From NCBI GenBank assembly GCA_032622095.1, contig CP136068.1, forward strand, positions 111,243,546 to 111,307,545: DNA of 64,000 nt, read 5' to 3'. Both the position numbers and the translations under genes were made by a program. The notes beneath the pieces were generated by a model. The model saw only the letters and a program-made list of their open reading frames with translations. It ran no database searches and was not told the origin of the DNA. Below, piece by piece: positions 46,729 through 55,785 of this stretch (positions are counted from its first letter, which is position 1; the number at the start of each line of letters is the position of its first letter). The DNA is from Siphonodentalium dalli (taxonomy: Eukaryota > Mollusca > Scaphopoda > Gadilida > Siphonodentaliidae).

Positions 46729-47187
46729 ACGTTCCTGGACGTCTGAAGTCACAGTTTAGATATTACATTAGTGACGTATATAGGTTCATGGACGTATGAA
46801 GCGACGGTTTAGAGATTACATTACTGACGTACGTTCCTGCATGGACGTCTGGAGTGACAGTTTATAGTACATTAGTAACGAACGTTCCTGGACGTCTGAC
46901 GTGACAGTTTAAAGATTACATTAGTGACGTACGTTCCTGGAAGTCTGAAGCGACGGTTTAGATATTACATTAGTAACGTATGTTCCTGGATGTCAGAAAT
47001 GACGGTTTGTAGATCACATTAGTAACGTATGTTCCTGGACGTGTGACGTAGCGATTTATAAATACATTAGTGACGTACGTCCCTGGACATTTGCAGCGAC
47101 GGTTTATATATTACATTAGTGACGAACGTTCATGGGCATCTGACGTGACCGTTTTATAGATTACATTAGTAACGTAGGTTACTGTGG
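46729..47187 (+). repeat. 49-bp minisatellite, about nine copies
   Basis: The unit GTTCCTGGACGTCTGAAGTG, ACGGTTTAGAGATTACATTA, GTGACGTAC repeats nine times with 5-20% differences. Unit starts are near 46731, 46783, 46832, 46883, 46932, 46981, 47030, 47078 and 47127. There is no reading frame through it. Confidence 0.85.
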
Positions 47188-47340
47188 CCATGAAGACGTA
47201 GCGTGTGCGCCCATAAGATTACACCATGTTACATGCAACTAAACATGAGTTACGCTTCTTGAATTTGTGTGGGGGAAACTAGAATCTGCGTTTAAAAATA
47301 TTCTGCCTGCAGACTGGTGCACTATATCTTAACATCATAA

Positions 47341-47570
47341 CCCTTTCATGAAGGGGTATGCGCTGGTGCAGCATTTAATATCATGTTCCAGTACATATGC
47401 AGCCTCGCATATATAAGAGAATACACTGGCTTATAAGGTCACGGTAAATATTGTTAGGCCAATTTGTTGTCTTATATATGTGAGAATCCCTGTGGGAGAC
47501 TCGCATATATAAGAAAATGCATTGGCACAGGGTTTTCGCAAAATTTCAGCAAGCTACAGTCATGAAAGGG
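47341..47570. mobile_element. piggyBac-like CCCTTTCA element with twin hairpins, copy 1
   Basis: The ends CCCTTTCATGA and TCATGAAAGGG are inverted repeats. The flanking tetramers ATAA and TTGA could be decayed TTAA. Inside are a half hairpin arm (CCTCGCATATATAAGAGAATACACTGGC, 47403-47430) and a full hairpin (TTGTCTTATATATGTGAGAATCCC, 47466 to ATTGGC, 47526). TTAA target sites and CCC-starting ends are piggyBac hallmarks. Confidence 0.6.
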
Positions 47571-47681
47571 TTGAAACCTCCTATAAATGGGCTGATGTGT
47601 TCGATCCGATTATTGTCTGGTACAGAAGACGTCCAATTGGTGTTATGGAGTAAAATAGGACAGGACCTCTTTAAACCATTA

Positions 47682-48010
47682 AAGTGATGTGAAACACTAC
47701 GGTAGGGTGATCAAATACAAATGGAGCATAATCTTGTTCAAAGTAGTAATTTTTACAAATATTATATCCAAATTGACAACACATACCGTAATTCTGATTT
47801 ATTAATTAAATGCAGTGACTCTTGGTGGTGATATTGTTTTCGTTAGTTTATCGCCGATAGATGCGTCCCGAATCGAGTAGTAAATATTTACAATGGAGCG
47901 TAGTTCAGACAATGTTTTCTATGGAGTGATATGGTCGATTTGCTTAAGATTTTCGGCAATGTTAGTAGAATGCTACATTTCTCCAGTTGGCATAGCGCCT
48001 GGATACTAAC
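47682..48010 (+). repeat. TTAAAGTGATGTGAAACACT family, copy 2
   Basis: This matches 34081-34320 over its first 240 bp. It continues through AGAATGCTACATTTCTCCAGTTGGCAT, which also occurs inverted at about 49230-49265. It is therefore the most complete copy. Confidence 0.7.
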
Positions 48011-48473
48011 TGATCAGTTTCACGCACCCGAACGAGTACATAATATGTCTTTAATTGCCTTACCACATCGTTGATGGGACTTATTGTTTAAAAGTATCGC
48101 CCAGTGGGAAATATTCAGTTGTATGTAATAAATAGCCTGCTTGTGAGATGTTTGGTTATATAGAGTTACGCCTCCTTAACTGTTGTGAGCTAATTTCATC
48201 ATGACATGGTACTGAAATATTTCACATCAATCAATTCTATTGCCATGTCAGGGGTGCGTGCCATAAGACGCGTATTCGTGCCAATTAAAAGTGTATGGAA
48301 ATGAGAGTACCATTCGCGTTAATAGCTTACAATCCTCTGTGCCATTTCTATTGATAATGTAAGAAGATAAACTATAATATTCATAACATCCCTGTATGTC
48401 CTGTATAAGAAAGCATACGCGCCCGTGAATAATTGGCGATAGTTGTATTCTAAATTGTTCTATCTGATAATCT
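48011..48473. other. Spacer, nothing recognised
   Basis: No supported feature. Confidence 0.4.
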
Positions 48474-49622
48474 GCCCCCGGTCAAGTGGTCCTGATGACG
48501 TGCTATGTTGCTGGCAAGCTCCATGCAGAGTTCAGTCCCCCACGCAGGTCTTACCGCTGCCAGTACCAACACGTAAACTGTGAAGAAACGTCGCATTTAT
48601 TTATTTGAGATTTTTGTAGGTTACAATTCATTTTGCATTATTATGAGCAACGGAACTGTCCATATTCATTTGAAAATGGTCTGGATCAAGCCAGAATGAA
48701 TTGTAACTGGCAAAACACAACAATAAAAATTGTGAGATTTAATTAAAAAAATTCACGTGCCGGCAGCGTTCAGACATCGCCTAGCGAGGGGTCTGAAGTC
48801 TGTTATGCAGCTTGTGTTGCTGGTTGTCTGCTGAATTTATGTGATGCTGGTACGACTTGTATGGCAAACTGACGCCGTTACTAAAAGTGCCATTATTTTT
48901 TTCTGAAGTTGTCATTTTCGCGGTATTTGGATAATCCGAACGATTTGAAAAAAAGTCAAACATTCAAGAACAGATATATTTTTTGGAAAAATGTAATAAT
49001 GGCTGCGCTGGAGTTTGCAAAACGACACGAATAGCCATCTTGGTTACAGTTGATTAAACCAGTATTAAACTATGTCGCAAAATATATGTTTTGTAATGTT
49101 TACACACATCATTATTTTTTCCTGGATATGTTCAGAATGTCCGAAAACCGCGAAAATAACAATTTATAAAAATTAAAGACATATTATATACTTATTCGGG
49201 TGTCTGAAACTAGTAAGTTAGTATTCAGGCATTATGCCAACTGGGGGAATATAGCATTCTAGCACATCGCCGAACATTTCGAACAAATCGACATTACCAC
49301 TCCATAGAAAACATCGTCTGAACTACGCGCAATTGTAAATATTTACTTCTCGATTCGGGACGCAACTATCTGCGATAAGGTAACGAAAACGATTTCGCTA
49401 TCGAGAGTCACTGTATTTAATTAATATATAAGAATGACGGTGTTTGTTGTCAATTTGGATATAATATTTGTAAAAATTACTGCTTTCAGCAATATTATTC
49501 TCCATTTCTATTTGATCACCCTACCGTAATGTTTAACATCACTTTAAAGGTACTTATTCTTAACAGCACCAGTTTGCCCTAACATCATCATAGCACATTA
49601 GCAGGACCACTTGACCAGGGGT
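48474..49622. mobile_element. CCTGGTCAAGTGG inverted-repeat element, copy 4, with nested repeat
   Basis: The left end is CCCCCGGTCAAGTGGTCCTG, and the right end is CATCATAGCACATTAGCAGGACCACTTGACCAGGGG. The TTAAAGTGATGTGAAACACT repeat is inserted inverted at 49220-49547, directly before the right terminal repeat. Confidence 0.7.
49220..49547 (-). repeat. TTAAAGTGATGTGAAACACT family, copy 3 (inverted)
   Basis: This is the reverse complement of 47682-48010 with scattered differences. It ends with AACATCACTTTAA. It is nested in the CCTGGTCAAGTGG element. Confidence 0.72.
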
Positions 49623-50831
49623 GATATCATAGAAGTATTACTGTTTTATAGTATTGACCACAGGAAAAATGCAGTTGCAATGTTGATATTGAATGTAGAT
49701 TTTCGTAAAATTAGTATGTACCTAAATCCCATGTTTGACGAAAATATCAGTTGTGTTCGTGAAAAGACTAAAGAACTTGGTCTAGAACGTGCACGGAAGG
49801 TGTTGTCTTCCTATGTTTTTTCAAGAGTTATCTATCCTGGAAATGCGCTAACCTATGACATAACTGTCTGCGACTTTCATTGCAAATTTTGTTTAACTGT
49901 AAATATGTCTATTCCTTGCAGTCCTATCACATCTTTAATATTTATATCCTTTAAGTAATCAAAAATAATGGGAATTAATAAATAAAACGCGCGCGGAAAA
50001 CCTACGAAGACAACACTTTTAGCTGCACTACATCTACACTAAAGAAAATGCACGAATGCTCTCATTATCCTCTTAATCTTGTTCAGGTTGATCTCATTAA
50101 AGATGGTTAATCTCTTCCCAGCAAGTTTTATATAGATTCCAGGGTATAAATTAATATATATTACCAAAGGACAAATGTTCGGAAATGCTTCGATCAATTA
50201 ATATCACTGTTATTTAGAATTTCTTATGACATTCATGGGACAGTTTTAGGGGCTATAGAACAAAAATCCGCACGAAAACGTTCGGAGCATACAAAGATCG
50301 TACCAAGAAGGACAACTCTATCTTGTTAGCAGCCTCTATCACGGAAATTTTCTGATCGGCCAAGAGATTTACTGTGAATTACGATCCAATTAAACCACTG
50401 TATTATGGCTTTTCGACAAATATTATACCACATCTTCAGTTTTATATATATTTTATTCACAAAATAGCTATTTGTAGTATTGAAATCGGGATTTATGAAA
50501 ATTATGTTGTTGGTCTTATTGTGGTCCCGAAGAGATAGACTAATTTAGACCACATAGCCGACTCAACTTATTGCCAAGATATCAGACCAGATTCGTTTAT
50601 AATAGAAATGCGGATCGAAAGCGGACAATGGCTGCATGGGGATACACGTACCATAGTAGCGATATATAACATAGTAGGTATGCCACCTTATCGTAAGGCA
50701 GCATAGCTATACTATACGCCATCGCTACTATTGTACGTGAGTCTACAGCCAATGGTGGGGAATAGTTATGATCGCTTGTAAGAATTTAACTAAGAAATGC
50801 ATATTCCGCATTGTATTTCAACAGATTGCAC
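49623..50831. other. Spacer with an unrecognised 115-codon frame
   Basis: The plus-strand frame at 49611-49958 starts inside the preceding element's terminus and continues for about 105 codons into unique DNA with fairly protein-like composition. I recognise no family. At about 50095-50225 lies half of the AAAGATGGATTATC foldback family. The remainder is featureless. Confidence 0.35.
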
Positions 50832-51082
50832 TTAACACTTCCATGACTGCATGGAGCTTCCTGGAATTTTGCGAAAACCCTGTGCCAATGCATTCTCTTA
50901 TATATGCGAGTCTCTCATAGGGAGCCTCGCATATACATGTATAAGAGAATACATTGGCCTAACAATATTTTGCTTGAGCTTGTAAGTCAGTACATTTTCT
51001 TATATATTCGGGGCTCCCTATATGGGAGACTCGCATATACAAGAGAATGCACTGGCACCAGCAACGGTCATGAAATGGTTAA
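50832..51082. mobile_element. TTAA-flanked element with twin hairpins, copy 2
   Basis: TTAA occurs at both ends (50832-50835 and 51079-51082). The ends CACTTCCATGACTG and GGTCATGAAATGG are imperfect inverted repeats. Two hairpins of the CTCTTATATATGCGAG family occupy 50881-50958 and 50987-51058. The TTAA duplication fits piggyBac-type insertion. Confidence 0.65.
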
Positions 51083-51136
51083 TGGATTCAAGGAATTCGA
51101 AGTTCGTTCATGCGAGACAATAATAAACTGTGAACA

Positions 51137-51361
51137 AGCCTTGAAATAGGGTGTCTGTCATTTGCAGAATGAGGTCCCCAGAGGGTGAATTTAGTGATGC
51201 TACCCCGCATAGCGGGCTAGCATCACCAAATTCACCCTATGGGAACCTCATTCTGCTGAGGTGTAAGCAGAATGAGGTCCCCAGAGGGTGAATTTGGTGC
51301 TGCTAAATTCACCCTCTGGGGACCTCATTCTGCAAATGACAGACACCCTATTTCAAGGCTT
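51137..51361. repeat. 225-bp compound palindrome
   Basis: The outer arms AAGCCTTGAAATAGGGTGTC, TGTCATTTGCAGAATGAGG and complements match perfectly over about 55 bp. Inside, the unit GCAGAATGAGGTCCCCAGAG, GGTGAATTT appears four times in alternating orientation, so the sequence can fold as one long hairpin or as two side-by-side hairpins. The first inner hairpin has the tip TACCCCGCATAGCGGGCTA. Confidence 0.88.
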
Positions 51362-51430
51362 GACTGTGAAAAACAATTATCACCAAACATTTAAATTTGA
51401 AATAGATCGACATTGTTCGTATTGATATCA

Positions 51431-51857
51431 TTAACCCTTTCAGTGCCAGGTCCGATTTTTGTATCAACCCATATACCCTGTATATGCATTGGCCTAACAA
51501 TTTTTCATCATTTGTTATGAATTTTTACAATTTTTTACAATTTTAATAAAATTTTTCTTATATTCTTTAACAGACTTATTTTGTAGGTTTAGTGCCAGGG
51601 AATCTTACGCTTTCATGGGCATCAAAATTATTACTATGAATACTTGGTGATAGTTTTGAGTTATAACAAGCCCCTAAGGTTTTATCCAGTTTGTTTTTGA
51701 ATTCGCATATAGCATGCTTAAGCATACCCAAACAAAATTCAACCCAAAATAATCTAAAGAAAGAATTTATTTTGTTTTTTTGTTTTTTGTTTAGGGGCAA
51801 TTTTACAGACCGTAATTTAGGGTCGATGAGATCGGCCCCTGGCACTGAAAGGGTTAA
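51431..51857. mobile_element. piggyBac-like MITE with TTAA and 20-bp ends
   Basis: TTAACCCTTTCAGTGCCAGG (51431-51450) is perfectly complemented at 51838-51857. Taking TTAA as the target site leaves CCCTTTCAGTGCCAGG termini, fitting piggyBac-type elements. The interior holds a remnant of the hairpin family (TGCATTGGCCTAACAATTTTT) and is otherwise AT-rich. The 114-codon frame across it is not a gene. Confidence 0.82.
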
Positions 51858-51872
51858 ATAACTCTCCAATAC

Positions 51873-52277
51873 GGGTACGTTCATGTGCTGGCAAGTTTGC
51901 ACGGTGTGTTTTGCTGACATTTCCCCATAGAAACCCCCAAAATGAAGTTTTGCCAGAATATGAACGACAACATGTATATAACATGCCTCTTTACGAAAGA
52001 CACAAGAAATAACATTTCTTTAGTTCCACTTGTAAACGGTGCTACTGGCTTTTGCCTTCAAATACCTGCATGATTGATTCTTGTGAATAATTGCATGCTA
52101 TTTGCAGGCAAATTCCGGTAGCATCGCTACAGGTGGAACTACAGAAATTTTATTTCGAACGTAGCTGTGGCACCGATGCACTTTATGTGCTTTTATCCGT
52201 TCATATTATGGCACCATATCGTTTGCTACGAGTGCAAACCATACCGTGCAAACTTGCCAGTGTGAGAACGTACCTTA
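51873..52277. mobile_element. GGTACGTTCATACRCTGGCAAGTTTGCA foldback, unit 1
   Basis: The left end GGGTACGTTCATGTGCTGGCAAGTTTGCACGG is mirrored by the right end CCGTGCAAACTTGCCAGTGTGAGAACGTACC. It is the first of three such elements joined end to end. Confidence 0.75.
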
Positions 52278-52374
52278 ATGGTAGGTTCATACACTGGCAA
52301 GTTTGCAGGGCATTTTTTGCAGGTATTTTCTCATAGAAAACCACATGGTGCCATAATATGAACGGCAATCCTGT

Positions 52375-52443
52375 GCCAATGCATTCTCTTATATATGCGA
52401 GTCGATCATAGGTCGCCTCGCATATATAAGAGAATGCATTGGC
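52375..52443. repeat. CTCTTATATATGCGAG hairpin, perfect arms
   Basis: GCCAATGCATTCTCTTATAT, ATGCGAG pairs perfectly with CTCGCATATATAAGAGAATG, CATTGGC around the tip TCGATCATAGGTCGC. Confidence 0.85.
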
Positions 52444-52522
52444 TTAACACATTAAAAATTATAAAATTGTTAAAGAATGTAAGAAAAAAATGGTAAAAAG
52501 TGTTAAAAAAAGATTTTTTTTA

Positions 52523-52592
52523 GGCCAATGCATTCTCTTATATATGCGAGGCGACCTATGGTCGACTCGCATATATAAGAGAATGTATTGGC
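52523..52592. repeat. CTCTTATATATGCGAG hairpin, partner
   Basis: This is the second hairpin of the pair, 80 bp from the first. The arms again match, with the tip GCGACCTATGGTCGACT. It is followed by GCACAGGG, the outer border shared with other pairs. Confidence 0.85.
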
Positions 52593-52998
52593 ACAGGGCA
52601 TAACTGTAACTATCACAATGTGGTCAAGGAGCCGGTTCCAATGATATCCATATTTGTATGGTTCTATTGAGGGGTCACTATGAATACCGAACACAACCTA
52701 ATTCATATTACCAAAGCTAACAACATTAGAAGTAATAGTTCTGTAGTTCCACACGTATAACAGTGCTACTAACACATTGCCGCCTTAACATAACTGTATG
52801 AGTGATTCTTGCTAGATAATTACAGGATATTTACAGGCAAACTTCGATAGCATCGCTACCAGTGGAACTACATAGTTTTTGTTAGTCAGCTGTGGTACGA
52901 ATGCATTTTATAAGTGTATTATCATTCGGTTTCTGGCACACTGTAGCTTTCTGTACAGAAATGCCTGACAAATTTGCGATTGTATGAACGTACCCTAA

Positions 52999-53425
52999 GG
53001 GGTTGTGCATACACTGGCAAGTTTGCACTGTATGGTTTGCAGGCATTTTGTCGTAGAAAACGATATGGTGCCAGAATATTAACGGAAACAAGCATAGAAG
53101 ATGCAACTGTACCACAACTAACTACGTGCGAAGTAAAATCTATGTACATGTAGTTCCATGCACCTGTAGCAAAGCTAGCGGAATTTGCCTGTAAATAGCA
53201 TGCAATTATCTCACAAGAATCAATCATACAGGTAATTGAAGGCGAATTACAGTAGCATCGTTACAAACGGAACTACATAAATTTTACTTCTCATGTCGTT
53301 TGCTTTGGTAAAGATGCATGTTATGTGCATCTTTCCGTTCATATTCTGGCACCATGTGGTTTTCTATGACGAAATGCCCGCAAACACATACCGTGCAAAC
53401 TTGCCAGCGTATGAACGTACCCTAA
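52999..53425. mobile_element. Same foldback family, unit 3
   Basis: The left end is TGCATACACTGGCAAGTTTGCACTGTATGGTTTGC. The right end mirrors it over about 90 bp (GGCACCATGTGGTTTTCTATG, CGTGCAAACTTGCCAGCGTATGAACGTACCC). Confidence 0.78.
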
Positions 53426-53767
53426 CGAGATCTTTCACACATCGAACTCATTGTTATGTAAAAATTACTATTAAAACTTGACGGTAAACATTGTAAAAGT
53501 TAAAATGTAAAATATTCTGAGAGTTATATTCAAACTTAAATATTTTAACTTATTACACTACCGGCGACTACCGTTTTGTTTACATAACAATGGTTTCAGC
53601 ACGCGAAATTTCGCTATTTGGAACTATCAATAATGGTGATGTTTTGCAGATATTTATAATTTTGCACATTTACTCACTGCTGGTGATTTGGGTCCATTAA
53701 AACAACACGGACCGGGCGTATTATAGCACCTTGGTTAACTGTTCCCAAATGGTACGGCATGACGTTA

Positions 53768-53984
53768 TACAGTAATGCCCTAAGTAATCGACTCCTTAAA
53801 CATAGCAGAATTATGGGTAACTTTTCAGGATTTAGTCGGAAATATGGCTTGTTGCCATTCATCGGAAAGCTCTCATCGAGAGCTTTCCGATGAATGGCAA
53901 CAAGCCATATTTCTGACTAAATCCTGAAAAGTTACCCATAATTCTGCTATGTTTAAGGAGTCGATCACTTAGGGCATAACTGTA
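53768..53984. repeat. Near-perfect 217-bp palindrome, copy 2
   Basis: This has the same sequence and architecture as 46270-46487, centred on CTCTCATCGAGAG. The arms differ from each other at only a few positions (for example CGGAAATATGG versus CAGAAATATGG). The outer ends also pair (CAGTAATGCCCTAAGTAATCGA with its complement). Confidence 0.88.
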
Positions 53985-53985
53985 G

Positions 53986-54480
53986 GTCCTGCTGAGTTAG
54001 TTACATGTATCATCTTGAGACAACCGAGCTCAATGTAATGTTCCATAATATTTTTTGAAATAGTCATTAACGTTTATTTGGAACATGTGAAAAATGTATG
54101 ACAGATATAGTTTTCTTGCGATAACATTTGGGTACAGTTATATAGGTATGGAAAACAATTTTAAAAAGCTGCACATATTAATGCGAAACTATCACACTCA
54201 AGACGAATTTCATAACCTCTCGAATGTGCTCTTTAGATTATGGGTTCCTGACGAATCTTCACATCTGGTGAAAATCGTAAAATGATAATTGGAGAAAATA
54301 TCGGTATCTCTTATCAAATTTTCACATTTGACAAAAATCACGAAGATATCAATTTGAGAAAAATAACAATACTTTTCCTTAACTAATTCCCCTTGTACTA
54401 CCATCATACTAACTAATTCAGCAGGTTCCACTGTCATCATAGCAAACCATCAGTACCAATTAACCGGGGTTGGCATCAAT
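53986..54480. mobile_element. CCTGGTCAAGTGG family, decayed copy 5
   Basis: GTAGGTCCTGCTGAGTTAGTTACATG on the left and TAACTAATTCAGCAGGTTCCAC...ACCGGGG on the right resemble the inner terminal repeats of this family. The left outermost end is lost, apparently where it meets the palindrome ending at 53984. Confidence 0.45.
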
Positions 54481-54736
54481 GCGCATACAATATATATTGG
54501 TCACTCCACAGCCACGCTGAGTGGAATCGATTTCTCAGAGAAACGACCTATTTCGGTCAGGGTTATCCGCACAATTTGTGTAATTTAATTTATAGCTTGC
54601 ATTATTCGTTTTGTCTTGTAATTTGACGTCTCCATTACATTCCAATTTATTACTTTTTCAACAGAAAGTCGGACAAGAAGAAAATGAATTGGAAGGTACT
54701 TGGTCATATAAAAGGGATGCAACGAATATGAATCAA

Positions 54737-55265
54737 TTAAAGATGGATTATTTCTTCATATGACAATTTTGAAATAGTTTCGTGGGTATAATATAATAAT
54801 ATGAATTGAAGACCAATCTCCGAAACACTTCTATCAATTAATGTTGAGTTTATTCCGAATATTTTATTATAAAATGAGATGATTAAGTTTATTGTTCTAT
54901 TTTAGAACAGATCATTCAGGCGATACCATATAGCGATAGAGATCATTAGTGTGTTCCAATAGCTATACACCGAACGTCAAATGTCCCAGATTGATTGTTT
55001 GTATTTTTTTATTACATAGTTATAAGCGATAATGAGTCTAATTAAAGTTACTTTGTGACAAAATTATACAATAAAAATTCTGGTCTCTCTTAACAGTAAC
55101 CACCATTGTTCGTTAGCTAAACAACCACATGTTTTTAGACCAGAACAATTTCGAAATAGAATGAATTTTAATTGATATCCGGACAGGGTTTTTCGATTCA
55201 TATCTAATATTTTATACCCCGCTAACTATATAACGCATGTTTACAAAGAGATAGACCATCTTTAT
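54737..55265. mobile_element. Foldback element, AAAGATGGATTATC family, copy 2
   Basis: This is colinear with 32341-32890 across both arms and the centre (AACGTCAAATGTYCCAGATTGATTG, CAGTAACCACYATTGTTCGTTAGC) with moderate divergence. Confidence 0.78.
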
Positions 55266-55785
55266 ATAATTTGGCAATATTGCCTGAATGTTGTTTCCAA
55301 TTCTGCTTGCCACGGCTTTTTGGTGATTAGATTGTGAATCTAAAGACTAAATACTATTCGAATTCTCTGTGTGCCGACATTTGACTCAAAGTGGCCGCTT
55401 ATCTGATGGTTCAGCTCATTCAAACATATATCATTTGAATATCATGATGTTTATCATTTTAAAACAGAAAGACATGAAGCATGTTAAACAAAACCCCTAA
55501 ATCAAGTAATATTGCGAAATTATTTAGTTCATATTGGCATCGTTGATGCGTGAACGCCCTCTTGTTGTTGCTTGTTTACTCTGATCAAATCAGAAAACAA
55601 AATCTTAATGCACTTTTCGGTCATCAAGTATATATAGGTCAAAGGTTAAGAACTCAACATGCATCCATGAAATAGTTCATGATTGATCCCAGTGATATCC
55701 ACATTGAAATAATCCAATCGGAAAATATGCACCATTGCACAATTGTCGTCTGCACAGTTTGGAATTTGCGCATATCGGAAGTTCG
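55266..55785. other. Spacer downstream of the receptor gene
   Basis: This includes whatever 3' untranslated region the receptor has. I see no further gene. Confidence 0.4.

Larger units (their letters stand above)
52277..52998. mobile_element. Same foldback family, unit 2 with twin hairpins
   Basis: The left end is GGTTCATACACTGGCAAGTTTGCAGGGCA, and the right end is TGACAAATTTGCGATTGTATGAACGTACCC. A pair of CTCTTATATATGCGAG hairpins (52375-52443 and 52523-52592) lies just inside the left arm, lengthening this unit compared with units 1 and 3. Confidence 0.7.

Noticed and set aside
46729-47187. Regular direct repeats as a CRISPR array
   Set aside because: Units are contiguous with no unique spacers, and the genome is that of an animal. 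It is a minisatellite.
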